A stretch of DNA of 64,000 nt from a virus. The DNA lies in the IMG/VR virus record IMGVR_UViG_3300032116_000064, positions 37,538-101,537 of that record. One strand, written 5' to 3'. Positions within the stretch are counted from its first letter, which is position 1. Every line of letters begins with the position of its first letter. Shown here in pieces: positions 28,944-39,357 of this stretch. A model generated the notes under the pieces. That model was not told the DNA's origin and made no database searches. It was given only the letters and a program-made list of their open reading frames with translations. Made by a program: the position numbers and the translations under genes.

Positions 28944-30793
28944 TGCTAGCTGTTTATTATGATGAATCTACCCCCTGTCTCATTAGACCCACTCCACTTA
29001 TTTCTATAACTCAAAATGTTATTAGAAATAAAGCCGGTATGCTTGGTAGTTATTATGATATAACTCTTAATGGTACTATTCTACCAGATGAAGGTAGCCC
29101 ATTTTATATAATTGGCGGTGGATCAACTTCTCACAATTCACCAGCGACGGTACAGTCTGCATTCCAACAAACTTATGCTAGACCGGCAACTGAAGCAGTT
29201 CATTTTGATAATGCTATGAGTTCTATAATTCATAAGCAAAATATGCTTAGAGAATTATTTAAAAGAGATGGACAACTTTGCGAATTATTACCTGTTAGTA
29301 ATAGGCCGGAATCAGATAGCGCAATGACAGATACCCCAATTTTGAAATTTCACCCAACAGTTCAGTCTATATCTTTTGAAGAGGGTGCTTATATCACAAA
29401 TTGCAAATATACTATTAATTTACGCGCAGAGGTTTTGTTAGATAATAGCAATAAAATTATATCAGATGGTATTACTAATTCTACTATAAGTCCAACTGGT
29501 TCAAGTAGAATACCAATAAGATCAAATGACAGAAATTTGACATTACTAAATGCTTTAGATGCTAGCGGGTTTATTGAAGATTATAGTGAAAGCTGGTCTT
29601 TGGAAGTAGAAGAGGGAAATGGAACTACTAATACTAACGTTGCTAATCCAACAATTTTGCCACCTAATCATATAGGATCTCTTAGAACTTATCGTGTTAC
29701 AAGAAATATTACGGCCACTGGTCGTACTATGTATTACACTGAAAACGGTACAGGTCCAATCAAACGGCGAGAAGCTTGGGAGCAAGCCAAACAGTACATT
29801 TATAATACTGTACTTAAAGATAATGATAATGTTTCAACAAATAATTCAACTGGTTATGAGCAATTTCCAGAATATAATTTAGGTCCATATTTTGGTAGCG
29901 GATTTTTAAATATTGCTAAAACTATATGGGGAGGTTATAATCATTTACGAACAGAATCAATAGATACCACTGCCGGAACCATTACTGTCAATGATACTTG
30001 GTTAATGTCTAGTGGAAATGCTTATGAAAATTTTAATATGGGAGTATCTAAAAGTTATGATAGTGCTTTACATAAAGTTACTGTCAATGGAAGCATCAAA
30101 GGATTATCTAGCGTACATGCTGGATCAACTCAATATGGCGGATCCAATGCTAGCACACAGACGCAATTTGGAGTTGCCCCTCTAAACACTGCCCATGAAA
30201 ATGCTCGTTATAAATGGAATCAAATAAGTAACAGTGGTACTTATGGCCCCAATTGTTATTTGTACCGTCGCGCACAGTCCGTCTTACATTTACCTCTTAA
30301 CTTTATACCATTATCCGTATCACTATCTAGTAATCAATTTACTGGAGAGATCACTTACGATATTGAATATGATACTAGATTACAAAATATTGTTAGCGGG
30401 GCTTTGTCGGAAAATATCACTTGCAACGATACTTACCCCGGCGATGTATTTGCAGTTATACCGGTCATTGGCAGACAGCACGGTCCAGTTTTACAATATA
30501 TAGGCGGAAGAACAGAATATCAACGAAACTTAAGTATTGAATTAGTTATGGATAAATATTATACATCTGGTGCTGGAACTCTTGTTAATAGAATTAGACA
30601 ACAATCAGTTTTATCAAAACCAAGTTTAAATGAACCATTTAAAACTCAAATTAATTCTATTATACATGCTTATAGTCCTATACAAGAAGCAGGAATAAGA
30701 AAATATTTTGTTAGCCCGCCATCAGAAAGTTGGGATCCAAGTACTGGAAGATATTCATTACAAATCAACTGGACATACGAGGTAGGAAGATAA
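28943..30793 (+). CDS. Baseplate or tail-tip structural protein, unknown family
   Basis: A 616-residue beta-rich protein whose ATG overlaps the preceding stop (TAATG). Near the N-terminus is a strand-turn-strand stretch (MLGSYYDITLNGTILPDEGS). A mixed region with HKQNMLRELFKRDGQLCELL follows, and then LKFHPTVQSISFEEGAYITN. The C-terminal half shows long alternating beta strands and ends with a SLQINWTYEVGR strand. It sits in an unbroken run of tail-tip genes with TAATG-type coupling on both sides, so it is presumably present in stoichiometric amounts with them. No known domain was recognised. Confidence 0.5.
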   Translation: MLAVYYDESTPCLIRPTPLISITQNVIRNKAGMLGSYYDITLNGTILPDEGSPFYIIGGGSTSHNSPATVQSAFQQTYARPATEAVHFDNAMSSIIHKQNMLRELFKRDGQLCELLPVSNRPESDSAMTDTPILKFHPTVQSISFEEGAYITNCKYTINLRAEVLLDNSNKIISDGITNSTISPTGSSRIPIRSNDRNLTLLNALDASGFIEDYSESWSLEVEEGNGTTNTNVANPTILPPNHIGSLRTYRVTRNITATGRTMYYTENGTGPIKRREAWEQAKQYIYNTVLKDNDNVSTNNSTGYEQFPEYNLGPYFGSGFLNIAKTIWGGYNHLRTESIDTTAGTITVNDTWLMSSGNAYENFNMGVSKSYDSALHKVTVNGSIKGLSSVHAGSTQYGGSNASTQTQFGVAPLNTAHENARYKWNQISNSGTYGPNCYLYRRAQSVLHLPLNFIPLSVSLSSNQFTGEITYDIEYDTRLQNIVSGALSENITCNDTYPGDVFAVIPVIGRQHGPVLQYIGGRTEYQRNLSIELVMDKYYTSGAGTLVNRIRQQSVLSKPSLNEPFKTQINSIIHAYSPIQEAGIRKYFVSPPSESWDPSTGRYSLQINWTYEVGR

Positions 30794-31209
30794 TGCCAAC
30801 AGATTCAGAAAATATTAATAATAATCCATCAGAAGGATTAGATGCTAACGATAGTCGTATATCTCCTCAATTAACAAATGATATGCGAGGAGTAACCTAT
30901 GGACTTACTTATGATGCGGTGTCTGTTGCGCGACCTCCTAGCCCAATAGCACCTAATGGCTTGACATTTGAGACTGTTGGAATTTCTAATGGGTATGCAT
31001 CTAGAGTAAATGGGATTACTGATTTTAAAGAGTATAATGACTATATACATTACGCACCGATTGGAAGTGCTGGTGCTGTTGGTTCAGCATTAGGAGGTGC
31101 TGGTATAACTAATGTTTCTATGGGCAGTAGCCCAAGATTTAATGTATATAATTCTTTGATAACAGCCTCTTTTAGATTTGAAATGTATAGTAGACAGTAT
31201 AGGGTTTAA
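30793..31209 (+). CDS. Small tail-tip protein, unknown
   Basis: A 138-residue protein starting at the ATG that overlaps the previous stop codon. A longer reading frame to 30730 exists, but the TAATG coupling and overlap favour 30793. The N-terminal 20 residues are Asp/Asn/Ser-rich. The centre is Gly/Ala-rich (GSAGAVGSALGGAGITNVSM) and could form a linker or pack in a bundle. A C-terminal beta strand FRFEMYSRQYRV ends the protein. Its context suggests a minor baseplate or connector subunit. Confidence 0.5.
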   Translation: MPTDSENINNNPSEGLDANDSRISPQLTNDMRGVTYGLTYDAVSVARPPSPIAPNGLTFETVGISNGYASRVNGITDFKEYNDYIHYAPIGSAGAVGSALGGAGITNVSMGSSPRFNVYNSLITASFRFEMYSRQYRV

Positions 31210-31210
31210 C

Positions 31211-34200
31211 ATGACTAGAACAGAACTAACATCTGGTATTTATGGTAATCCTAACCCAGTTCCTATACCATACGCTGGTATTGTAAATAATGGTCAAATT
31301 TCTTCTATAATACCAGCTAGTGGATTTTATGGCACATCTTGGCCTAGTAAAAGTGGTAGTGTCATACCGCAAGGTTTAGGTGGTGGAGGTTGGACGTTAG
31401 ATGCAACTACACCAAAGACTTATGATAGAGGCTATCCGCAGCAAACATTCTTAGGAGCTTCCATAAGAAATTTCAGCATGAATGGTGGATTTGGAGACAG
31501 TAGCTCATCTCTTTCTGTTGACCTAGTAGTTGATGAATATAACAAGTCTGACAACACCGCTCAAGGACAAGGAGATGATGTTTATCATAGTGGAAATGGT
31601 GATGGGTTTGTTCCTCCAATGGCTGGAAGCCCCGTATTTTTTAAATTTGGATCTAACTTTGCAACTGTAGAAGAAGCTTACGTGTACACTTTTGATACTA
31701 TATATAATACTAATACATTAGAGGCAGTTACTATTACTGCAAATGGATCATTTAACAAAGATAGTTTTAGATCTTTGGCTGCAAATCAATATGTTAATTT
31801 AGAAAATAATACAATATATGATTTTAATAATGCAGTAACTAGTCCCGGCAGAGGTTCTGGTCATATAGTCTTTGGTGGTATATTACAATCTTATGTTCAA
31901 AACCGTGGTCCCGGTGGAAATCCATTGTATTCTGTACAAGTTACTGACCCCAGAGAAATTTTATCTAATGTCGTGGTAGTCTTGAATAATTATGCTGGAA
32001 GTACATTCAATACTAAAAACATATTTAATGTTTATGGATTTTTAGAGCATAATTTTTCTACAGAACTTTCTGGACAATTAAACTCAGCTTTTGGTGGGTT
32101 TAATTTGTTAAAAAAATATGTAAATCCAACTAATGGTTATGTCACATATAGCGGATCGATTAGCGCAAGTGATCCAATGGATTCTTGGATTGGTCAAAGC
32201 GAAGGATTATTTCCGGCGTTTGGATCTTCTAAGCCGTCCTTTCCATATACTGGAACTGGTATGTCCAGAAGAGGACCGCAAGGTATGCCCTTCTACAGAT
32301 TAGTACAGGGAATGAATGCTTTAATGTCATTAGAATATACTTTGCCTCAAGAATATATCAATAAGGGATATGGCGGTCTTATCAATTTTAGAGGATATAA
32401 CTATGTTGTTGATTTCAGCGGACTTCCCACATTGCCTACAATGTACTATTTAGATTTTGATCAAATCAATTTATTAGATTTAGCCTTAGAAGTATGCGAT
32501 GTAGCTAGTAGAGATTTATTTGTTTCTTTGCTTCCGGTTATAAATCATCCAGCTTGTCAATATATATATAACAATCAAAGTTCGGATCCAAACAAATTAA
32601 TTGCTGGTATCATCAGATTGTCTAGCATAGACCGATCATCTCCTCCTGTATATGGTGCTATTAAAAATTATATAGATAGTCTGTCTGGTGTTGGTATTTT
32701 AGTTGAAAATCAAGATGTTGGATATGAATTGTCCAATGTAACAACTGACAAATTTGTAGTTGGTGCGCAAGAAGTTGATATGTATTGTTTTTCTACCAAT
32801 ACAGATAGAGGTATGGCAAATGCAAGAAGCAAACGTAGCGGCGGTGAGGGCGACGATGCCGATTGGAAACAATGGACACTTGAAAAACAGGTCGAACAAC
32901 AAGTTTTGCCGTATTATGGTATGCTTGGACAAAATGCAATTAGTATACCAAAGGGCTGGGGATCATACCAACAAATACTATTAGATACTACTGGATTAAA
33001 TGTAAAAGGGGTTGGTGCATATTATGTTGCTACAGAGATGGAATTACGATGCGCGTCAGTATCTTATGAGTGTTGGAAAAATTTTCTACAACAATATAAT
33101 GATACGTATTTAGAATCTATAGAAGATGGTGATACATTTGAGGGTGCTGCCCTTAGTCAAACTCCAAATTTTGGAGGTGTTCCCGCTCGACCAATAGCCA
33201 GTAACTATGCAGTTACTGTTCCTCGTTCTGTTTTTGATACATATGCTCCAAGTGGATTGCGATTTGGATCTGATGGTTTACCATCTAGCTCCTGCAATCC
33301 GCCATATGGATATCCATTATATTATAAACGAATGACAAAACTTGGAATACCAGAGGGTGGGTTAACCAAGCTACAATCTAGAATAACAGGCATGATAACA
33401 GGTGCCGCTTCTATTAGAGGTGCGGATGCTGATACTTGGGATGATGTTAGAAATACACAATTAGCAGAACTAGAACAAATAAATTACGGCGAACTATCTC
33501 AACAAGAAAAAACATATTATGATGCTATTAAAAATGCATTAAATCAAACTCCTCCCAACTTAGATTTACTCAATAATGTGGAAGATGGACTACATAGGAT
33601 CGGAGCGGTTTTGCCACGTTTAGCTAAAAAGGGTACAGAAAATGCTTTAAAAGTTTATGAATTTATTAAAAAAGTAGCGGATGATAACTTAGGTAAAAAA
33701 TTCTTAGTGAAAATTCCTAGCAAAGTCAATTTACATTATGAAGACTCTATAGCATGGAATGGTAACGCAGCCGGTGGAGAATATGCAACTGGACCATTTG
33801 GATTCAAACCTAGACCAGTAACTTCTGGTATTAATGAAGAATTTTCTGAAGCATTTAAAGAAATTGTCAGAGGAGATAGACGAGGATCCATGAATTCTTT
33901 TCTGACCAGTGGAATTGATGACAATCAAAACAAATACGTTGGAGCATTAAGAGTAAATTTTAATCCCGTTGCTGATAAATATGAATTTAATTATACTCCA
34001 ACCAATTTAGGCGGTTACTTTCCATTTGATCTTTATACAAATACTTTGAGTGTTGCTCAATTACAATCCTTACCAGACTCTGTTGTACCAAAAGCTGTAT
34101 ATCAATTGTTAATTCCACAAGATGCTACTAATTTTTTGGATGAAAATGGTAGATTATCGGCATATGTTAGATTTGATCATAGTCAACACTTAGCAGTAAA

Positions 34201-35929
34201 TTCTATGAATGCTGAAGATTTTACTCAGCAACTTATTACACCAAGAGGTATGGTTCCAGATCTTTGTGAATTTTTAGAAAATACAGGTGAAGATCGATGG
34301 GAGTCATTCGCTACTGCCGATGCAGACCGAAGAGATAACGATCCTTCAGCAAGCAAACAATGTTTATTTGTAAAATGTACTGTTGAAGAAAAATTATACA
34401 TGGCACCAAAATTAATAAATAGGGACATAGCAGTTTTTGGTAATGCTCCTACATCAAGAAGTAAGGTTTCTAGACCGCGAAAAATTTTCATTCCATGTTC
34501 TGGATGGAAGGCTGGATCTTCTAGAACTAGTGTATCTGATTTAATTCCCGGTACTGGATGTTATGTAGATAGTTTTAGATTTATTGAATATAATTATTCT
34601 CCCACAACAAGTCAAGATGGTACTGCAAATAGGCTAGATTATGATAGACCTTTTTCTCAAGAATTAGAAAGTCATATAGTAAACACTAGATTACAAGATT
34701 TAGATACTAGATTTGTATATGCATTGATTACTTTACCAAGTAAAGTATCTGCTACCAAAGATGCAAGGTTCAGGGATGCTATTAATCAAGAGGGAGATAC
34801 TAAGAGTATCAAGCATTATCTTACTATCGACGTTGTAAAGGGATTACCAGAGTTTTCTAGTCTTGCATATGCAAGTGAGGCTGGTCAAAGTAACGCATTA
34901 AATTTACCAGTTTTTTCATCAGAGGTTAGTAGTCGGGCATGGTTAGCAGCAAAAAAAGCAAAATATGCTATGCAATTTGGTTTTCCTTATCAAATACAAA
35001 TGGCATCACCATCTCCTGTATATCCAGACTTAGTAGTACTACCATTAATGTCTAACGAAAGATGTTATGGCCCATGGATATCTTCTCAAGTAGACCCTCA
35101 AGGAAATGCATACGTAAATGTTGGAGGTAGAGTAGAATTTATTAAAGATGAAAATCTAGCTCCTTGGAATTATGCTGGATATGAATTGATGAATAGTGCT
35201 GGTGTGCTGCAAGCTCAATTTTCAAATAGTTTATTGTTGTTCTCTGAGCGAGGTGGTTTTACTTTCCCAGGAATTCCAGATAGGTCACTTTGTCAGGCAT
35301 TAGAAGATGGTGGCCCACTTGTTACAAATATATCTGTAGATGTATCTGAGGCTGGACTAAGAACAACTTATAAGTTGGATCTATATACTGCAAGTTTTGG
35401 AAAATTACAAAAACAAAAACAAGATATGATTTCTAAAATTAGTAGAGAGCGTCAAAGATTAAGAGATGAAAGAAACTCACTGATTAGAAAAGGTCTTGGT
35501 AAATCTCAGTCTAGCGTTAATACTATTGGAGCAATTAACCTATTTGGTAATAATGGAACACCGGTAAGAATGCCAGAAATGAATAATTACATAGTGGCTT
35601 CTGTTAATGAATATGAAAGTCAGTCATATTCTTCTGTGCTTGGCGGTGGAAATTTTGGAAGTAATTTTGGTGATAGTCCAAATAGTCAATCAGTTAATGT
35701 TGTTGATCACTCACTAGCTGTTGGACCTACGTCTGAATCTGCTTTGTTAGACTCCATTAATCATTTTGCTGGCGAGAAGGGAAATCTTCTTTATAATAAC
35801 AGATCATACAAAACTGGCGGGGCATCATTCTCTGAAGTATTTAGTCCATATTCACAAGAATTCAATCCTAATATGCCAAATACTTTAAACATCAATCAAG
35901 AAGCAAGAAAAGAATTCTACAATACTTGA
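31211..35929 (+). CDS. Giant baseplate/tail hub-like protein
   Basis: A 1572-residue protein. The start at ATG 31211 is preferred over an upstream TTG at 31178 because AGGG lies six bases before it and it avoids overlapping the preceding gene. Residues about 85-260 are beta-rich with a GHIVFGGILQSYVQNRGPGG stretch and YSVQVTDPREILSNV, a pattern reminiscent of tail hub proteins that join the tube to the baseplate. A helical region follows (LLDLALEVCDVASRDLFVSL). The C-terminus has a basic coiled coil (KISRERQRLRDERNSLIRKG) and a Gly/Ser/Asn-rich tail. The hub assignment is tentative. Confidence 0.45.
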   Translation: MTRTELTSGIYGNPNPVPIPYAGIVNNGQISSIIPASGFYGTSWPSKSGSVIPQGLGGGGWTLDATTPKTYDRGYPQQTFLGASIRNFSMNGGFGDSSSSLSVDLVVDEYNKSDNTAQGQGDDVYHSGNGDGFVPPMAGSPVFFKFGSNFATVEEAYVYTFDTIYNTNTLEAVTITANGSFNKDSFRSLAANQYVNLENNTIYDFNNAVTSPGRGSGHIVFGGILQSYVQNRGPGGNPLYSVQVTDPREILSNVVVVLNNYAGSTFNTKNIFNVYGFLEHNFSTELSGQLNSAFGGFNLLKKYVNPTNGYVTYSGSISASDPMDSWIGQSEGLFPAFGSSKPSFPYTGTGMSRRGPQGMPFYRLVQGMNALMSLEYTLPQEYINKGYGGLINFRGYNYVVDFSGLPTLPTMYYLDFDQINLLDLALEVCDVASRDLFVSLLPVINHPACQYIYNNQSSDPNKLIAGIIRLSSIDRSSPPVYGAIKNYIDSLSGVGILVENQDVGYELSNVTTDKFVVGAQEVDMYCFSTNTDRGMANARSKRSGGEGDDADWKQWTLEKQVEQQVLPYYGMLGQNAISIPKGWGSYQQILLDTTGLNVKGVGAYYVATEMELRCASVSYECWKNFLQQYNDTYLESIEDGDTFEGAALSQTPNFGGVPARPIASNYAVTVPRSVFDTYAPSGLRFGSDGLPSSSCNPPYGYPLYYKRMTKLGIPEGGLTKLQSRITGMITGAASIRGADADTWDDVRNTQLAELEQINYGELSQQEKTYYDAIKNALNQTPPNLDLLNNVEDGLHRIGAVLPRLAKKGTENALKVYEFIKKVADDNLGKKFLVKIPSKVNLHYEDSIAWNGNAAGGEYATGPFGFKPRPVTSGINEEFSEAFKEIVRGDRRGSMNSFLTSGIDDNQNKYVGALRVNFNPVADKYEFNYTPTNLGGYFPFDLYTNTLSVAQLQSLPDSVVPKAVYQLLIPQDATNFLDENGRLSAYVRFDHSQHLAVNSMNAEDFTQQLITPRGMVPDLCEFLENTGEDRWESFATADADRRDNDPSASKQCLFVKCTVEEKLYMAPKLINRDIAVFGNAPTSRSKVSRPRKIFIPCSGWKAGSSRTSVSDLIPGTGCYVDSFRFIEYNYSPTTSQDGTANRLDYDRPFSQELESHIVNTRLQDLDTRFVYALITLPSKVSATKDARFRDAINQEGDTKSIKHYLTIDVVKGLPEFSSLAYASEAGQSNALNLPVFSSEVSSRAWLAAKKAKYAMQFGFPYQIQMASPSPVYPDLVVLPLMSNERCYGPWISSQVDPQGNAYVNVGGRVEFIKDENLAPWNYAGYELMNSAGVLQAQFSNSLLLFSERGGFTFPGIPDRSLCQALEDGGPLVTNISVDVSEAGLRTTYKLDLYTASFGKLQKQKQDMISKISRERQRLRDERNSLIRKGLGKSQSSVNTIGAINLFGNNGTPVRMPEMNNYIVASVNEYESQSYSSVLGGGNFGSNFGDSPNSQSVNVVDHSLAVGPTSESALLDSINHFAGEKGNLLYNNRSYKTGGASFSEVFSPYSQEFNPNMPNTLNINQEARKEFYNT

Positions 35930-35942
35930 TAAGGAAAAACAA

Positions 35943-38900
35943 ATGACAGAATTTTTTAACTCACGTTCTGGATCTAGCGTAAGAAATTATCATTACTATG
36001 TTACATCTGATAAAAAATTGCATGACATAGGATTAGCTTCATACACTAGAAATAGTATAGAAAAATTTGGGAAAAGACGCAAGAACGGGAGAGAAGAAAA
36101 TGATCCAGATATTAGTGAGTATTTGAGCGGCGGGTTGGATAGCATCAAGCCAAAGCTCATTGGGGATAGTGCCACATTAATAATATATAGATTTGAAAAA
36201 GATACCAAGCGATATTTATATACTACTAATTCTGGTTCAGATGAAGACAATATTTTTTGGACTCCTAGCGGATCAAACGGAACGGGTGGAGGAACAGTAT
36301 ACAATACTTTACAATTATTTCAAGAAAAATTTGATTTATTTCAAAAGGGCTGGATAAAAGATGATGGCAGTTTAGAAGCATACAATATAAAATACATATG
36401 GTCTAAAATTAATAACAGTTTATCTGGATGTATAAATTTTGATGTTAATGGGTATTCTATTTTAACGACAGCTTCAAGTGGTGTAGTAAGTTTATTTTTA
36501 CAGTCTAAGGGTGATGGCAATAACAGGAGTTTAGCGTTTCAGCCGCCAGTTGTTGCTGGTGTAGGGATGACAGCAACTGGAAGACAACACGCTTTTAATT
36601 TAAGTGAAAATCTTGGACCGGGAGCTTTTTCTGCCCCAGATGTTGGTGGAATAAAAAATCCTAATAATACTGTTGCTGGTCCATTAAGGATGCATTTTAA
36701 CAGAGGCACTGGAGAGTGGGAGTCAGGAACTACTCAAACATATTGTAAACTTTTAGATGACCTTCCCGGTGTATCGTTAGCCGATTTACCTTTGAATGTT
36801 GACAATGTTGACAACGAATCATTAAAAACTCCATTTAATAGCGGCATTGCTATGGTTATGAGTACAGAAAAAGGAAATCCACACTTATGTGTTCCGTGTT
36901 CAATGGGGTGCAATACATCTGAAAAAGAAAAAATTATTCTTGTTAATAGAAGTCCACGATCTTATGTTAAAGGTGAAATTTGCTTGGCCAGCCAGATAAA
37001 CGGAGATTGGGTGCCAGTTCCACTTACAAATGGATCATCTGTTGCTAAAAAGTTAACTATAGAATGGTCACAAATACAAAAATATATAGTAAATGCAAAG
37101 GGATTTTTTAGAAACTACAATGATACTAGATTTCTTGAGCCATCTAACTATCAAGACCATGTTCGTAGTCGATTTTACGATAGTCTACCGAGTACATCTT
37201 TTACTGATAATGTAGCTAATAATGATTTAGGTAGATTGAGACTATTGAATTTATATTACACTGGCGATTCAGATAAAATTGAATACAGTCTGAATAGCAA
37301 TGGATCAATAAATATGGGTGGAATAAATGACTCAGCAATTAATAATTTCACTTCCTACTCTTTAAATAATTTTCCTAGTTTAAATTATATGCAATTTTAT
37401 GATGCTGATATAATTACTAAAGACTTAGGAGGCAATAATGCTGGTCCAAATAGATTATTAAATACTGTTATCAAAAGAACTGAAATATATGATGCAGATA
37501 CTGGAGTAGCAGCAAATAGTGTTCCTGTAAGCTGGGGTATGTATTTTCCTAACGGATATGCATCTGCCGGTGTTACAAGAACCAGAGATATCAAATCAGC
37601 AACATCAGCTAATCCTAGTATGAAGATATATGATCCCGGCAGTCTCAATTTTAATCAATATACAAATACAGTTCAAGTAGGAAAGTTTAATTTAAAAGAT
37701 GTATATTTTTATCATATGCCAGCACAAATCGCACTAAATTCTTCTCGTAATCAAACATTACAAATGTCAAAGTTAGTATTGGCTATGATTCCCAAATCTA
37801 CTTATTGTGACAGTTTAATTAAATACATGATGGATCCAATAAAGGGAGATTGGATCAAAGCATCTGGAGGGAAAGATGTATACGCTTTATCTCCAACTGA
37901 TTCTACTAATCTACAGTTTACTCCACTCTCAGTAGAATTAGCTTTGTCTGATACCTACATAAAGAATGAAGGTCTTGGATCACAAAGAGCCATAAACGGT
38001 GGATATTCCAACTTAGCAGCAAACTTGACTGTTATAGGTGCTAACAAAGCTGGATTTAGTGCAGATGCTGGTTTTTTTGGTAAAGCATGGACTAGAATGG
38101 AATTAACATCAAGGCCACAGCTTGAGGCTGATGGATCAGTAGAAGGTAGAATATCTTTTTGTAATAGGTTGTCAAATGGGGTTGATTTTTCTACTATTGG
38201 TCCACCAGTTAGAGCCGACACTCCAGACGGTGGTCCAGAGTTACTACCAAATGCTAGTACTAATGAAAGCTCTAATGTAATGGGAATAATTGGTACTAAA
38301 GGTACATTCTCATTGCCAAATGGAGGAGCGATAGAGCTAAAAACTTCTAATATGCTCGGCATGTTAGCATATAGTAAAACTAATATAGCTGGTGGAGGAT
38401 TTTCTAGCTTTTTTACTGGATTGTCATTATTTATTCAAGATTTAGGTGGTCAAAATCGAACTTTTGATATTGTTCAGTGGGGTGGTAGTTTAGGAACAGA
38501 CCAAATTAAAGAGTTAGGGTCTACTGCTCTATGGTGCGCTGTATATGATCATTGTCCTGACACTATATATGATAGTAGATATTTTACGCCCATGCAGTTT
38601 AATGCTTCTGGTACATCTGTAGATTTTGAAGAGGTTACTTTGTCACCCGGAACGCCGGTTCAAACTCAAAAAACTATACCAACACGTAAGAACAAAATTC
38701 GTAGAAATATGTTACTTACTAATGGCGGTTTTACATATATTAAGAAAGTTATTGGAGCTAGTCCAACTTCTATTGTAATTGAAAGTGGTGGTACTGGTTA
38801 TAAAGAAAATGATCCAGTCACTTTTTCAATAGGTACAAAACCAGCAAAATTTATTATTTCTGAAATAAGTGGCAATGGAGGAATAACAGGGTTGACTCTT

Positions 38901-39311
38901 GACGAGGAGAATGAGGGGATTGAGGCTTACGGAGAAACCTCAAATAATGGAACTAGTAATCCATTTTTTAGTGGACCAATTCCAGCTACATTACCATCTA
39001 CTGGTGGTATTCCTGCTATTATCAAATTAAACAGCGGAAAAGTAATAGAAAAATTGGTTACAGATAAAATAGGATTTTATGGTGCCAAAAAAATTACTCC
39101 AGAAGATAATAATGGAGAAGGAAATAATCGTGGTTTCGTTACTGGCACTAAAACAACAACTTTTTCATTAAGCAAAAATGATACTGGAAAATATGATATT
39201 TTTCTATTTTTTGCCAATGATATATTGAATTATCCAGAGGCTGGAGTTACATGGGAAGGGTACTCTGTGCCACCAGCAAGATATGTTAACTTAGAAATAA
39301 CGTCAATCTAA
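35943..39311 (+). CDS. Large tail structural protein, unknown family
   Basis: A 1122-residue protein with a clear AAGGA ribosome-binding site. The N-terminal 100 residues are charged (KFGKRRKNGREENDPDISEY). The following region has fibre-like composition (YNTLQLFQEKFDLFQKG, NFDVNGYSILTTASSGVVSL). A CVPCSMGC cysteine cluster near residue 318 could bind metal or form disulphides. The region at about residues 940-990 contains Gly-rich turns (IVIESGGTGYKENDPVTFSI) typical of phage beta-structured tail proteins. It ends the run of giant tail genes. No family was recognised; it could be an upper baseplate or fibre-attachment protein. Confidence 0.5.
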   Translation: MTEFFNSRSGSSVRNYHYYVTSDKKLHDIGLASYTRNSIEKFGKRRKNGREENDPDISEYLSGGLDSIKPKLIGDSATLIIYRFEKDTKRYLYTTNSGSDEDNIFWTPSGSNGTGGGTVYNTLQLFQEKFDLFQKGWIKDDGSLEAYNIKYIWSKINNSLSGCINFDVNGYSILTTASSGVVSLFLQSKGDGNNRSLAFQPPVVAGVGMTATGRQHAFNLSENLGPGAFSAPDVGGIKNPNNTVAGPLRMHFNRGTGEWESGTTQTYCKLLDDLPGVSLADLPLNVDNVDNESLKTPFNSGIAMVMSTEKGNPHLCVPCSMGCNTSEKEKIILVNRSPRSYVKGEICLASQINGDWVPVPLTNGSSVAKKLTIEWSQIQKYIVNAKGFFRNYNDTRFLEPSNYQDHVRSRFYDSLPSTSFTDNVANNDLGRLRLLNLYYTGDSDKIEYSLNSNGSINMGGINDSAINNFTSYSLNNFPSLNYMQFYDADIITKDLGGNNAGPNRLLNTVIKRTEIYDADTGVAANSVPVSWGMYFPNGYASAGVTRTRDIKSATSANPSMKIYDPGSLNFNQYTNTVQVGKFNLKDVYFYHMPAQIALNSSRNQTLQMSKLVLAMIPKSTYCDSLIKYMMDPIKGDWIKASGGKDVYALSPTDSTNLQFTPLSVELALSDTYIKNEGLGSQRAINGGYSNLAANLTVIGANKAGFSADAGFFGKAWTRMELTSRPQLEADGSVEGRISFCNRLSNGVDFSTIGPPVRADTPDGGPELLPNASTNESSNVMGIIGTKGTFSLPNGGAIELKTSNMLGMLAYSKTNIAGGGFSSFFTGLSLFIQDLGGQNRTFDIVQWGGSLGTDQIKELGSTALWCAVYDHCPDTIYDSRYFTPMQFNASGTSVDFEEVTLSPGTPVQTQKTIPTRKNKIRRNMLLTNGGFTYIKKVIGASPTSIVIESGGTGYKENDPVTFSIGTKPAKFIISEISGNGGITGLTLDEENEGIEAYGETSNNGTSNPFFSGPIPATLPSTGGIPAIIKLNSGKVIEKLVTDKIGFYGAKKITPEDNNGEGNNRGFVTGTKTTTFSLSKNDTGKYDIFLFFANDILNYPEAGVTWEGYSVPPARYVNLEITSI

Positions 39312-39357
39312 TAAAAGTGTATATTACAATATAACCCACAAATATAGGGAGAATTCT
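39312..39357 (+). promoter_or_regulatory. Candidate late promoter and RBS, GTGTATA motif, site 3
   Basis: GTGTATATTACAATATAAC occupies 39317-39335, 41 bases before the ATG. It shares the GTGTATA core with sites at 900 and 7156 but differs more downstream. A GGGAGAA ribosome-binding site follows at 39347-39353. Confidence 0.4.
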
